Assembly: GCF_000789255.1 (NCBI RefSeq)
Contig: NZ_CP009552.1
Coordinates: forward strand, 620,001-684,000
Origin: Geoglobus acetivorans
GTDB taxonomy: Archaea; Halobacteriota; Archaeoglobi; Archaeoglobales; Archaeoglobaceae
DNA: 64,000 nucleotides
Direction: 5' to 3'
In this document: positions 33,536-42,904 of the stretch, in pieces
How positions within the stretch are numbered: position 1 is the first letter of the stretch
Layout of the letters: every line of letters starts with the position of its first letter
Position numbers and translations under genes: made by a program
The notes under the pieces: model-generated
Told to the model about the DNA's origin: nothing
Databases searched by the model: none
What the model saw: only the letters and a program-made list of their open reading frames with translations

Positions 33536-35404
33536 TTATCTTGCCGGTTTTATCGCCCTTTCCGGACAGATCTGGGTGCAAACTCCGCATCCCGCACACA
33601 GAGATTCATCGATCCACACATTCTCTCCGTCATACACTATGGCCGGACAAGCAAACTGACTGACACACTTCATACACTTCACGCAGTCTTCGGTAACCTC
33701 GAACGGCCTTATTCTGATCCCTTTCCTCTTCCTCTCCCTGTTCCAGAGAATTGCACACAGCTGCCTTGCAACAACAACAGCCACACCATCATGTTCCATT
33801 GCCGATTTTATTGTGTTCTCCATCTTCCTGATGTTGTATGGGTTAACGACCTCAACAAACTCAACCCCCACTGCTCTGGCAACATCCTCTATCCTGACCC
33901 TGCTGCCATCCTCACCGCACCCCCTCACGTCCATACCGGGGTGGGGTTGATGCCCGGTCATCGCTGTTGTGGAGTTGTCAAGAACGACAAACACAACATT
34001 CGCCCTGTTGTAAACAGCATTTACGAGGGCCGGGAGAGATGCATGGAAAAACGTTGAATCACCAGCAGTAGCGATCACCTTGTTCGTAACAACCCTGCTG
34101 AGTCCGTTTGAAATTCCAAACCCTCCTCCCATGCAGAGTGTGATATCCACCGCCTCGAAGGGTCTGTTGACTCCAAGGGTGTAGCACCCGATATCGCTTG
34201 GCAAAGCCTCCTCACCCGCAACTTCCTTGATTGCGTAGTAGCTTGCTGCATGAGGACAGCCAGGACAGAAGACAGGTGGTCTCAGCGGTGCCATCTGGTT
34301 TGCAGGTTTCGCTTTTTCAATTGTCTCATCGTAGTTGAGCGACGTTGACTCACCGAGCATCCTTGCGATTCCCTTCTCGACGATGTGGACAGAATACTCA
34401 TAATGCATGGGGAAGTATCCGTTTTTCTTGCCATAAATCTCCACTCCGTACTCTCCCGCAATCGCCCTCACCTGCATCTCAACGAACGGATCAAGCTCTT
34501 CGACAATGGCAACACTGTCAAGGCGTGATATGAAGTCCTCGACAAGCTTTTCGGGGAGGGGATTAGTGGTCGATAGCTTGAGCAGGGGTAAATCCTTTCC
34601 GAGCCTTTTCAGAGATTCTCTGGCATACCTGTAGGCGATGCCGCTCGCTATGATGCCCTTATCTGAATCTCCACCCTCTATCCAGTTCAGCTCAGAATTT
34701 CCAAAGTATTCCCGTATTTTTTCAATTTTTTCAAGCAAAACCAGCTTCTGTCTTCTTGCATTTCCCGGAACGAGGACATCAGTTGGAGGGTTTCTCTTCC
34801 ACTCCACCTTTTCAAGTTTCTTCTCAGGAATTTCTCCAAGCTCCACAACGCCGCTTCCGTGATTCAGCCTGGTTACGGTTCTGAATATCACAGGGAGTCC
34901 GAATTTTTCAGAGATTTCGAACGCTTTGCTCACGTAATCCTTGGCCTCCTGAGGTGAAGTCGGCTCAATAACTGGTATTTTCGCGGCAATCCCGTACCAC
35001 CTGTTGTCCTGCTCATTCTGACTTGAGTGCATTGATGGATCATCAGCAGAAATGCAGACAAAACCGCCTCTCGCACCCATGTATGCAAAGCTGAAAAGAG
35101 CATCCGCTGCAACATTCACTCCAACATGCTTCATCCCGCACATGCCTCTTTTTCCGGCAAGGGATGCACCCACAGCCACTTCAAAGGCGACCTTTTCGTT
35201 TACAGAATATTCAAGGTAAAAGTCCATTTTTCCCTTAAGCAACCTGCATGCCTGGCTCAGGGTATCCACAATTTCAGAGGATGGTGTACCGGGATAGGCA
35301 GAATAGATGTCGATACCAGCTTCAATTGCACCTCTGGCAATGGCCTCGTTTCCGAGCAGAAATACCTTCTCTCCAGGAGCGTCAAGAACTACCTCCTTAA
35401 GCAT
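33536..35404 (-). CDS. iorA: Indolepyruvate ferredoxin oxidoreductase, alpha subunit
   Basis: A 622-residue TPP-dependent 2-oxoacid oxidoreductase. The start at 35404 (MLKEVVLDAPGEKVFLLGNE) is preferred because the longer frame's ATG at 35428 lies inside the TATA box. TPP-binding pattern: CMGGGFGISNGLSRV and GDSTFFHASLPALVNAVYNR with DNSTTAMTGHQPHPGM. Two ferredoxin clusters end the protein (CVKCMKCVSQFACPAI and CAGCGVCTQICPERAI). It converts arylpyruvates from aromatic amino acids to aryl-acetyl-CoA and reduced ferredoxin. The partner iorB is the divergent gene at 35517. The product would feed the aryl-CoA genes further right. Confidence 0.95.
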   Translation of the reverse strand: MLKEVVLDAPGEKVFLLGNEAIARGAIEAGIDIYSAYPGTPSSEIVDTLSQACRLLKGKMDFYLEYSVNEKVAFEVAVGASLAGKRGMCGMKHVGVNVAADALFSFAYMGARGGFVCISADDPSMHSSQNEQDNRWYGIAAKIPVIEPTSPQEAKDYVSKAFEISEKFGLPVIFRTVTRLNHGSGVVELGEIPEKKLEKVEWKRNPPTDVLVPGNARRQKLVLLEKIEKIREYFGNSELNWIEGGDSDKGIIASGIAYRYARESLKRLGKDLPLLKLSTTNPLPEKLVEDFISRLDSVAIVEELDPFVEMQVRAIAGEYGVEIYGKKNGYFPMHYEYSVHIVEKGIARMLGESTSLNYDETIEKAKPANQMAPLRPPVFCPGCPHAASYYAIKEVAGEEALPSDIGCYTLGVNRPFEAVDITLCMGGGFGISNGLSRVVTNKVIATAGDSTFFHASLPALVNAVYNRANVVFVVLDNSTTAMTGHQPHPGMDVRGCGEDGSRVRIEDVARAVGVEFVEVVNPYNIRKMENTIKSAMEHDGVAVVVARQLCAILWNRERKRKGIRIRPFEVTEDCVKCMKCVSQFACPAIVYDGENVWIDESLCAGCGVCTQICPERAIKPAR

Positions 35405-35516
35405 GTAATAACATTGTTCAGTGGACATTTAAATAATTTTTGATGTTGTAAAGAATAAAGGGGTCAAAGAATAACTTCAGTAAAATTAAAATATTAGAAA
35501 ATTTAAATTTGGAAAG

Positions 35517-36107
35517 ATGAATGTGGTCAACATTCTTCTGGTAGGTGTGGGGGGTCAGGGTATTCTCACGACTTCCGGCATACTCGCCAGATCTGCACTC
35601 AAAGCAGGATTGAACGTGGTTACAGCAGAAACCCACGGAATGGCACAGCGTGGAGGGAGTGTTGAGGTCCATGTCAGAATCGGAGATGCCGAATCTCCTC
35701 TTATCCCGATCGGCTCAGCCCACTACCTCATTGCCCTTGAACCGTCTGAGGCGCTGAGGTACATTCAGTATGCAAACAGGAACACAACGCTCCTGGTAAA
35801 TGACAGACCGATTATACCGCCATCAGTCTCCCAGGGAATTTCCAGCTATCCGGACATCAAAAAAACGTATGAGAAACTGAAGGAATATTCGGAAAGAATT
35901 GAACTCGTTCCGGCATCAAAAATAGCAGAGGATGTTGCCGGCACGGTTCAGGCAACAAACGTGGTGGTGCTGGGAATGCTTTCCAGAATTGCGAATCTTC
36001 CATTCTCTTACGAAATAATCGAGAGTGCCATGAAGGATGTCCTCCCGGAAAAACTGCATGAGGCGAATATAAAGGCTCTGAAGGCAGGATATGACTACTT
36101 TTCGTGA
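35517..36107 (+). CDS. iorB: Indolepyruvate ferredoxin oxidoreductase, beta subunit
   Basis: A 196-residue gamma-domain-like protein beginning MNVVNILLVGVGGQGILTTS, then ETHGMAQRGGSVEVHVRIGD, both characteristic of the IorB / 2-oxoacid oxidoreductase gamma family. It is the partner of iorA, but the two genes are divergent with about 110 bases between starts instead of sharing an operon. It is the first gene of a plus-strand set that continues with the fused dehydrogenase/hydratase after 11 bases. Confidence 0.94.
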   Translation: MNVVNILLVGVGGQGILTTSGILARSALKAGLNVVTAETHGMAQRGGSVEVHVRIGDAESPLIPIGSAHYLIALEPSEALRYIQYANRNTTLLVNDRPIIPPSVSQGISSYPDIKKTYEKLKEYSERIELVPASKIAEDVAGTVQATNVVVLGMLSRIANLPFSYEIIESAMKDVLPEKLHEANIKALKAGYDYFS

Positions 36108-36118
36108 GGTGATCAGCT

Positions 36119-38098
36119 ATGGAAGTTAGGAAGGTTGCTGTCCTCGGGGCAGGAGCGATGGGTCATGCCATTGCGGAACTCTGTGCAATCTCAGGATACG
36201 AGGTCGTAATCAGAGATATTAAAGAAGAGATTCTTGAAAGAGCCTATGAAAAAATAAAATCAGGTCTCGAGAGAGACAGGAAAAAAGGCAGGCTGAAGGA
36301 AGAGGTCAGTTCGGTACTGTCAAGAATCAAAACCACGACTGACGTTGCATCTGCGGTTAAGGATGCTGATCTGATAATTGAGGCGATTCCCGAAATTCTC
36401 GATCTGAAAAGCCAGGTATTTCAGGAAGTGGAAAAGTACTGCAGAGATGATGCGATCATTGCAACAAACACCTCCTCTCTCAGCATCACACAGCTTTCAG
36501 AGTTTCTGAACAAAAAAGACAGGTTTGTGGGGCTTCACTTTTTCAACCCGCCAAAGATAATGAGGCTTGTAGAGATAGTCTATGGAAAATACACGAGCGA
36601 GGAGACAATAAAAACCGTTGAAGAAGTTTCAAAGAAACTGAACAGAGTGATAATCCACGTAAGAAAGGACGTCCCGGGCTTTGTCGTCAACAGAATTTTT
36701 GTAACAATGGCTAACGAAGCTGCATGGGCGCTTGAAAATGGAGAAGGAACTGTTGAAGAAATCGATTCAGCCGTCAAATACAGAATGGGGCTTCCTATGG
36801 GGCTTTTTGAGCTTCACGACCTTCTCGGTGGGGGGTGCATTGATGTCAGCTACCACGTTCTCGAATACTACAGGGAAACGCTCGGTGAATCATATCGCCC
36901 AGCACCGCCATTTGAAAGGCTGTTCAAAGCGGGACATCTGGGTAAAAAGTCAGGGAAGGGGTTTTACGACTGGGGTGAGGGCAAAACAAACGAGGTTCCT
37001 CTGAGGGCCGGAAAGGATTTCGACATCCTGAGACTGCTTGCTCCTGCTGTGAACGAAGCAGCATGGCTCATCGAAAAAGGTGTTGCAACGCCTGAGGAAA
37101 TAGACCTCGGAGTCCTGTATGGTCTGAACTATCCACGGGGTCTCCTGAGAATGGCTGACGATGCAGGCCTGGACGCCATTCTGAAAAAGCTTGAAGACCT
37201 CTATTCCGAATACGGTGAAGAGAGATACAGGCCCAACCCGGTAATCGTCAGACTCGTTGAAGAGGGCAAAACTGGCAGAAAATCCGGTGAGGGGTTCTTC
37301 AAATACGGACCATTCATGTATGAGTTTGTCAGGGTGAGCATAGACAGAGAAAAGAGGATAGGGTTCATAAAGCTGAACAGGCCCCAGAGGGCAAACGCTC
37401 TCAATCCGACGTTTCTTGACGAGATATGCTCGGCTCTGGATGTTCTCGAAAGGGATGATGATGTGAGGTGCATAGTTATCACAGGAGAGGGCAGGAATTT
37501 CTGTGCCGGAGCGGACATGTCAGTGTTCGCAAGCGGCAAGGCAGAGGATATGCTGGAATTCAGCGAAAAAGGACATAAAACATTCACGAAAATTGAGACA
37601 CTTTCCAAGCCGGTCATTGCGGCAATCAACGGACCTGCAATGGGTGGAGGATTTGAGCTTGCACTTGCATGTGACCTGAGGGTTGTAAGCAAGAAAGCCG
37701 TGCTTGCGCTGCCGGAACTTAACCTCGGCCTCTTCCCGGGATGGGGAGGAACACAGAGACTTGTTCACATCGTTGGAATGTCAAGAGCCAAACAGGCGAT
37801 ACTGATGAGAGAGCCAGTAGATGCAGACAGAGCCTACGAGTGGGGTATTGCCAACTATGTCGCCGAACCTGACGAGTTCATGGAAAAGGTTACCGAAGTT
37901 GCTGAAAAAATTGCCGATGGACCGCCTCTCGCCTACAAACTCGTGAAGAAGGTGATGTATTACGGCAACCAGGACCACCTCAGGACGGGTCTTTATCTGG
38001 AGGCAGCTTCTGGCGGAAACGTTGCAGTCAGCGAAGATATAGCTGAGGGGATTCAGGCGTTCATGTACAGGAGAAAACCGAACTTCAGAGGGAGATGA
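36119..38098 (+). CDS. Fused 3-hydroxyacyl-CoA dehydrogenase / enoyl-CoA hydratase
   Basis: A 659-residue bifunctional enzyme. Residues 1-290 are a 3-hydroxyacyl-CoA dehydrogenase (GAGAMGHAIAELCAISGYEV; GLHFFNPPKIMRLVEIVYGK). A second, half-size C-terminal-type dehydrogenase domain follows (about 300-395). The rest, about 395-659, is a crotonase (VCIVITGEGRNFCAGADM-like oxyanion loop and GGFELALACDLRVV, with LNLGLFPGWGGTQRLV). It hydrates enoyl-CoA and oxidises the product. The arrangement matches archaeal FadB-like and crotonyl-CoA hydratase/3-hydroxybutyryl-CoA dehydrogenase fusions. The next gene is a thiolase, overlapping by four bases. Confidence 0.94.
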   Translation: MEVRKVAVLGAGAMGHAIAELCAISGYEVVIRDIKEEILERAYEKIKSGLERDRKKGRLKEEVSSVLSRIKTTTDVASAVKDADLIIEAIPEILDLKSQVFQEVEKYCRDDAIIATNTSSLSITQLSEFLNKKDRFVGLHFFNPPKIMRLVEIVYGKYTSEETIKTVEEVSKKLNRVIIHVRKDVPGFVVNRIFVTMANEAAWALENGEGTVEEIDSAVKYRMGLPMGLFELHDLLGGGCIDVSYHVLEYYRETLGESYRPAPPFERLFKAGHLGKKSGKGFYDWGEGKTNEVPLRAGKDFDILRLLAPAVNEAAWLIEKGVATPEEIDLGVLYGLNYPRGLLRMADDAGLDAILKKLEDLYSEYGEERYRPNPVIVRLVEEGKTGRKSGEGFFKYGPFMYEFVRVSIDREKRIGFIKLNRPQRANALNPTFLDEICSALDVLERDDDVRCIVITGEGRNFCAGADMSVFASGKAEDMLEFSEKGHKTFTKIETLSKPVIAAINGPAMGGGFELALACDLRVVSKKAVLALPELNLGLFPGWGGTQRLVHIVGMSRAKQAILMREPVDADRAYEWGIANYVAEPDEFMEKVTEVAEKIADGPPLAYKLVKKVMYYGNQDHLRTGLYLEAASGGNVAVSEDIAEGIQAFMYRRKPNFRGR

Positions 38099-39300
38099 TC
38101 AGGATGAGGGAGGTTGCGATTGTAGGAGCGGGAATAACCAGATTTGGCGTTAGAGAGGCGAGCTGGAGAGACCTCGTTCAGGAGGCGGGAAAGGCCGTTT
38201 TCGATGATGTGCCGAATCTGGATAAAAAGGACATTGATTCGCTTTTTGTTGGAGCGGCACAGCCTGAAAGGTGGGTTTTTCAGACTCATGTGGCTCCATA
38301 CGTTGCCGAACTTCTGGGGATCAACGTCAGCAGGGTGATTTCGAGAACTGAGGTCGCATGCGCAAGCGGCCAGGCAGCCATAAGATACGCATGGCTTGCG
38401 GTTGCAACAGGCTTGAGCGATGTGGCCATGGTTGTTGGGGTTGAGAAGATGAACTCGAAATTCATGAGCGTTTCCCAGTCCAGCATGATCAATGTCGGAA
38501 ACAGAGAATTTGACGGAGTTAACGGGTTCACCGCACCGCCATTTTTCGCAATGGTTGCCCAGAGGCACATGCATGAGTTTGGCACAACGAGCGAGCAGCT
38601 GGCAATGGTCAGGGTCAAGAATTCGTATTACGGTGCAAGAAACCCCTACGCCCAGTTCCAGAAGGAGGTTACGGTTGAGAAGGTTCTCGGATCAAGAATG
38701 GTTGCCCCGCCATTAACACTCTTTGACTGCAGTGCCATAACCGACGGTGCCTGTGCGCTCATTCTCACCAGCGAGGAAAGGGCAAGAGAATTCACCGACA
38801 CCCCTGTATGGATACTCGGTGGGGTGCAGCACGTTGATTCAGCCCACACAACAAACCAGTTTGGAGACCTGAGCCACTGGGTCGGGTTGAGGAAGGCAGC
38901 AAAAGACCTCTACTCCATGCTCAAGATATCTCCGGACGACATAGATATGGCGGAGGTTCATGACTGCTTCACCATAAGTGAAATTCTGGAATATGAGGAG
39001 CTTGGTTTCTGCAAAAAGGGGGAGGGTGGAAAGTTCATCGAAGAGGGCGAGAGCTACATAGGTGGGAAGGTTGCTGTCAACCCGGGCGGTGGGCTGCTTT
39101 CGAACGGACACCCTCTCGGAGCCACTGGTGTGAGGCAGGCATGGGAGATGGTCATGCAGTTCAGGGGAGAGGTGCCGGAGGAAAGGTATGTGAATGGTGC
39201 AGAGATTGGAATCGCCCACAACCTGAGCGGAATGGCACAGCTTCACCACATCATGGCATACAGCATATATAAAAGAAAGGACCTGAAGCAGGAGGTGTAA
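38095..39300 (+). CDS. Thiolase (SCP-x type), paired with a DUF35 protein
   Basis: A 401-residue thiolase of the archaeal SCP-2/SCP-x type: TEVACASGQAAIRYAWLAVA (nucleophilic Cys), HDCFTISEILEYEELGFC, GGGLLSNGHPLGATGVRQ (catalytic His) and the HNLSGMAQLHH end, which replaces the classical second Cys. An ATG at 38104 is an alternative to 38095. It cleaves 3-ketoacyl-CoA, completing the sequence begun by the fused enzyme before it. The DUF35 protein after it (3 bases) is the usual partner and binds the complex. Confidence 0.92.
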   Translation: MIRMREVAIVGAGITRFGVREASWRDLVQEAGKAVFDDVPNLDKKDIDSLFVGAAQPERWVFQTHVAPYVAELLGINVSRVISRTEVACASGQAAIRYAWLAVATGLSDVAMVVGVEKMNSKFMSVSQSSMINVGNREFDGVNGFTAPPFFAMVAQRHMHEFGTTSEQLAMVRVKNSYYGARNPYAQFQKEVTVEKVLGSRMVAPPLTLFDCSAITDGACALILTSEERAREFTDTPVWILGGVQHVDSAHTTNQFGDLSHWVGLRKAAKDLYSMLKISPDDIDMAEVHDCFTISEILEYEELGFCKKGEGGKFIEEGESYIGGKVAVNPGGGLLSNGHPLGATGVRQAWEMVMQFRGEVPEERYVNGAEIGIAHNLSGMAQLHHIMAYSIYKRKDLKQEV

Positions 39301-39303
39301 AAA

Positions 39304-39801
39304 ATGGCATCACACACCAGAAGGAAATTGAAGCTCCCTGATCAAATCCCTCTGAACCCTCTGCTCGATCTGTGGGAGCAGCAGGAACCGGAAGGGCCTG
39401 ATGCAACACGCATATACGAATTTTACAGGTCTCTCGCTGAAGGAAAGTTCGTTACAACGAGGTGCATAACATGCGGAAAGATACACTTCCCCCCGCTGAT
39501 TGTCTGCCCAAACTGCAACGGCGAAGACCTTGAGTGGATCGAGATTCCTGAGGAGGGCGAGCTTTACGCTTTCACCGAACTTAAACTCGGAGCGCCTGTT
39601 ATAGTTGAGGATTACGCACCTTTCGTCATTGCCGTTGCAAGATTCGGAAACTACCCGGAAAACGGTGTGCAGATAAGCGGCATGATGTTTGACGTGAGCT
39701 ATGAGGACCTTAAAGTCGGAGACCGGGTCACATGGGAGATAATGGAGATCGTTGGACCGGGCGATAAGACGAGATACTGGTACTGCTTCACCAGAGTTTA
39801 A
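39304..39801 (+). CDS. DUF35 zinc-ribbon/OB-fold partner of thiolase
   Basis: A 165-residue protein with a rubredoxin-like zinc ribbon (CITCGKIHFPPLIVCPNC, two CxxC pairs) and a C-terminal OB fold (LYAFTELKLGAPVIVEDYAP). DUF35 proteins pair with this thiolase type; in archaeal mevalonate synthesis they bridge thiolase and HMG-CoA synthase and channel the intermediate. Here the neighbours are degradative. A second such pair is at 62723-64000. Confidence 0.9.
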   Translation: MASHTRRKLKLPDQIPLNPLLDLWEQQEPEGPDATRIYEFYRSLAEGKFVTTRCITCGKIHFPPLIVCPNCNGEDLEWIEIPEEGELYAFTELKLGAPVIVEDYAPFVIAVARFGNYPENGVQISGMMFDVSYEDLKVGDRVTWEIMEIVGPGDKTRYWYCFTRV

Positions 39802-39847
39802 TCTTTTCCTCTTTCATGCATCAAACAAATTTTTCCCGGAAGGTAAT

Positions 39848-41233
39848 ATGATGAAGCCTGAACGTCTGAAGACTCTTTTCAACCCAGAATCCGTGGCTGT
39901 TGCCGGAGCTACGGACAATGAGAATAAGATGGGATATCACGTAATGAAGAGTCTTGTCGAAAGCTTTGATGGCAGAATATATCCTGTGAATCCGGGGAAA
40001 GACCAGGTTTTTGGCATAGCCGCATACCCCGGAGTTGAAGAGCTTCCGGAAGCTCCCGACCTTGCAATAATTGTGATTCCAAGAGAGAAAATCCACGATA
40101 CTGTAAAGAAGTTCATTGAGAGAGGTACGGGGGCTTTCGTAATAATAACCTCTGGATTCAGGGAGGCTGAGATGCCGGATGGTGGAAAACTGCATGAAAA
40201 ACTCAGAAATCTTGTTGAAAGGGCAAATGCAGTGGTTATAGGGCCGAATACCTTTGGCATCGTAAACGTCAGGAGAGGCCTTAATGCAAGCTTCACTCCT
40301 GCTCTGTTTAAAGTCAGAGGAGGCAGCATCGCTCTCGTAAGCCAGAGCGGTGGGATATGCCATCTTCTCGCACCTTATGCAATGAGGGAAGGGATAGGCT
40401 TCAGCAAGATAATCGGCCTCGGGAATCGTCTGAATGTTGATTTTCCTGAAATACTGGAATACCTCGCCACAGATGATGACACGAGATGCATAGCACTGTA
40501 CATAGAAGGCACGGAGAATCCGAGAAGGATGCTGGATGAGATTGTGAAAATCACCAGGTCAAAACCGGTGGTTGCTCTGAAGGCGGGGAGATTCGAAAAG
40601 GCAGACAGGGCATCCAGATCACACACAGGGTCCATGGCGGGGGACTACAGAATTTTCGTTTCCGCTTTGAAACAGTATGGAGCGGTGGTTGCTGAAACGC
40701 TTGAAGAGCTTATATCGTTTGCCAAAGCCCTGTCAATGCAGAAGCCCATGTTCGGTGACAGGGTTGCAGTCGTATCCCTTGTTGCGGGTCTCGGGATGGT
40801 CGCATGCGATACAGCTGAAAAATGTGGAATGAAGCTGGCCGAATTTTCTGAAAACACGAGATCTCAGCTTTATGAACTGCTTCCGCCCTACACGATAAGG
40901 GACAACCCTGTTGATCTTGGTTTTGTTGCCAGCGACGTGGAATTGTGCGGGAAGGCAATAGAACTCATTGCAGAGGACAGAAACGTGGATGGAATCGTCC
41001 TGAACTACGTTTACTCGTGGTCCGGAGATTTCCTTCAGGTTCCGGTCGACAGCATAATCAGAGCATCCGGGCAAAAGCCCATGACGGTCTGTCTGAATTA
41101 TCCTCCAGGCACATGGGATGACGTCAGAGAGAAAATTGAGGCAAACGGAATACCGGTGTATTCAACGCCCGAAATGGCTGTAAAAAGTCTTAAAGCGCTT
41201 GGAGATTACGGCAAAATCCTGCTCAGAGAATGA
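39848..41233 (+). CDS. ADP-forming acyl-CoA synthetase, alpha subunit
   Basis: A 461-residue CoA-binding/ligase protein from the ATG at 39848 (GGAAGGTAAT upstream; the next codon is also ATG). The CoA-binding Rossmann domain begins NPESVAVAGATDNENKMGYH. The ligase-CoA domain follows, and RASRSHTGSMAGDYRIF carries the phospho-histidine motif of archaeal ACD alpha subunits. ACD converts acyl-CoA, ADP and phosphate to the acid, CoA and ATP, conserving energy from aryl- or acyl-CoA. Its ATP-grasp beta subunit is the convergent gene at 41223-41816. Confidence 0.92.
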   Translation: MMKPERLKTLFNPESVAVAGATDNENKMGYHVMKSLVESFDGRIYPVNPGKDQVFGIAAYPGVEELPEAPDLAIIVIPREKIHDTVKKFIERGTGAFVIITSGFREAEMPDGGKLHEKLRNLVERANAVVIGPNTFGIVNVRRGLNASFTPALFKVRGGSIALVSQSGGICHLLAPYAMREGIGFSKIIGLGNRLNVDFPEILEYLATDDDTRCIALYIEGTENPRRMLDEIVKITRSKPVVALKAGRFEKADRASRSHTGSMAGDYRIFVSALKQYGAVVAETLEELISFAKALSMQKPMFGDRVAVVSLVAGLGMVACDTAEKCGMKLAEFSENTRSQLYELLPPYTIRDNPVDLGFVASDVELCGKAIELIAEDRNVDGIVLNYVYSWSGDFLQVPVDSIIRASGQKPMTVCLNYPPGTWDDVREKIEANGIPVYSTPEMAVKSLKALGDYGKILLRE

Positions 41234-41816
41234 TTCTTGCATCGACTGCCAGAATTTCATCACCGTCTGCAATAAGTGGGTTGATATCCGCTTCGACCAC
41301 ACCTTCCTCGATAACCATCCTTTCAAATTTCTTTACTATGCTGTAAAGCTTTTTCCTGCTGAAACCAAAGTTTCTGAATCCTCTCGATACAGCAGACAGT
41401 TTTGTCTCATCCATCATATCGTCAAAATCCTGCCACGTTATGGGCATCAATCTGAACGATATGTCCTCGAAAAGCTCTGCAAACACGCCTCCAGTCCCGA
41501 GGGCAAGAACATGTCCGAAAAACCTGTCCCTCTTCGCCCCGAGAAAAATCTCAAAGCCGTGAACCATCCTCTGAATTCCAGCCTCACAGCCAAGTTCATT
41601 CAGAGCGTGGAGGATTTCATCCACTGATCTCAGATCCTTAAACACTCCCAGCTCGGACTTGTGACCGCCAGTATTTGGCTTAACCACACAGGGTAAAGGC
41701 AGCACGTCTTTCAAACCAAGAACATCATCTTCCGAGGATACGAAAAAAGTGTCAGCAACCGGGATGCCGTACTTCCTGAGCAGGGCAAGAGATTCCCTCA
41801 GGTCAAGAGTTCTCAT
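41223..41816 (-). CDS. ADP-forming acyl-CoA synthetase, beta (ATP-grasp) subunit
   Basis: A 197-residue ATP-grasp protein from the ATG at 41816, whose LRESLALLRKYGIPVADTFF fits the family N-terminus. An in-frame TTG at 41852 overlaps the preceding stop and remains possible. The family stretch VKPNTGGHKSELGVFKDLRS (ATP-binding lysine and glycine) and VVEADINPLIAD (metal-binding end) are visible. It should pair with the alpha subunit at 39848-41233. Subunit genes are normally adjacent in tandem. Here they converge and overlap by 11 bases, so they are expressed from different promoters. Confidence 0.9.
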   Translation of the reverse strand: MRTLDLRESLALLRKYGIPVADTFFVSSEDDVLGLKDVLPLPCVVKPNTGGHKSELGVFKDLRSVDEILHALNELGCEAGIQRMVHGFEIFLGAKRDRFFGHVLALGTGGVFAELFEDISFRLMPITWQDFDDMMDETKLSAVSRGFRNFGFSRKKLYSIVKKFERMVIEEGVVEADINPLIADGDEILAVDARIIL

Positions 41817-41848
41817 AGGCCATGCAAAAAATTGGAATGTTGGCTGGC

Positions 41849-42784
41849 TCAACCCCTCTTACCGTACATGTACTCAATCGATTTCACAATGTTGGTGATG
41901 ACCCTGTTCGCCGGGACACTGACTCCAAGCCGCTCTCCCTCTGCAACGATTGCTCCGTTAAGCGTGTCCACCTCGGTCTTTCTCTTCGCCTCAACATCCT
42001 GAAGCATGGAAACCTTGTTGTCCTTTGTTCCCGCAAATGCCTGATAGACGAACTCGGCTATGTTTTCCATCTCCTCAAAGTAAATGCCTCTCGCCTTTGC
42101 AACGGCCACAACTTCCTCAGCCAGTATTTTGATCAGTTCCCTGCTGTTTTCGCAGGCAAGAGCTTCAACACTCGTCATTCCGGTTATGGCCGCCACGGGA
42201 TTGCATGCAACGTTGGCAACAAGCTTTTTCCAGATGATTGGTTCGATATCGTCCACAACAAGAATCTCCTCTCCAGTCTTTCTCAGTTCCTCAACCACCC
42301 AGTTAAATCTCTCATCCGGATTCTTGTCATATTTGCCTATGGTCAGAAGGGGTCCGTAACCACCGACGTACCTGATGACGTTTGGCGAGACCGGCATGCC
42401 ACTGTGGGCGGTAATACCTGCAATAACCTTCTCCCTGCCAACGATGTTCGAAATGATGTCATGCACAAGTCCATTCTGAACAGACAGAACCATGGTATCC
42501 TTCCCTATCATGGGCAGGGCATTCTTCGTTGCCGGTTCGGTTGCATACCCCTTCACGGATATCTGAACAAGGTCAACCTCGCCAACCTCCGCCGGGTCAG
42601 GGGTCACATGAACGTTATCAACGTGCACCTCGCTCCCATCCGGCATTATTATCGAATAGCCCTCCTTTCTGTAAAGTTCGACCTTCTCCTTCACAACTTC
42701 GATCAGTGTAACCTCGTGCTTCCTTCCAAATATGTATGCAAAAATGCTCCCAATTACTCCGGCCCCCACTATGGCAATCCTCAT
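41849..42784 (-). CDS. Ketopantoate reductase-family dehydrogenase
   Basis: A 311-residue protein starting MRIAIVGAGVIGSIFAYIFG, the NADP-binding motif of the ApbA/PanE family, with KLVANVACNPVAAITGMTSV and VPANRVITNIVKSIEYMYG in the C-terminal helical domain. The family reduces ketopantoate in CoA synthesis, but relatives reduce other 2-ketoacids. The catabolic surroundings make the latter plausible. It precedes the acyl-CoA synthetase beta gene closely, so they likely form one operon. Confidence 0.88.
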   Translation of the reverse strand: MRIAIVGAGVIGSIFAYIFGRKHEVTLIEVVKEKVELYRKEGYSIIMPDGSEVHVDNVHVTPDPAEVGEVDLVQISVKGYATEPATKNALPMIGKDTMVLSVQNGLVHDIISNIVGREKVIAGITAHSGMPVSPNVIRYVGGYGPLLTIGKYDKNPDERFNWVVEELRKTGEEILVVDDIEPIIWKKLVANVACNPVAAITGMTSVEALACENSRELIKILAEEVVAVAKARGIYFEEMENIAEFVYQAFAGTKDNKVSMLQDVEAKRKTEVDTLNGAIVAEGERLGVSVPANRVITNIVKSIEYMYGKRG

Positions 42785-42904
42785 GTTTAATTGTTATTTT
42801 ACAAATTTAAAAATTATTCGGTTAAATTTTGACAATGTTTGACACAAAGACACATTGGTGTTACAAAGTTAGACCGGCAAAAAATCTGAAAAAATTGAGG
42901 TGGT

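Noticed and set aside
41822-42790. Open frame of 322 codons on the plus strand
   Set aside because: It mirrors the ketopantoate reductase-like gene, with no family motif of its own.
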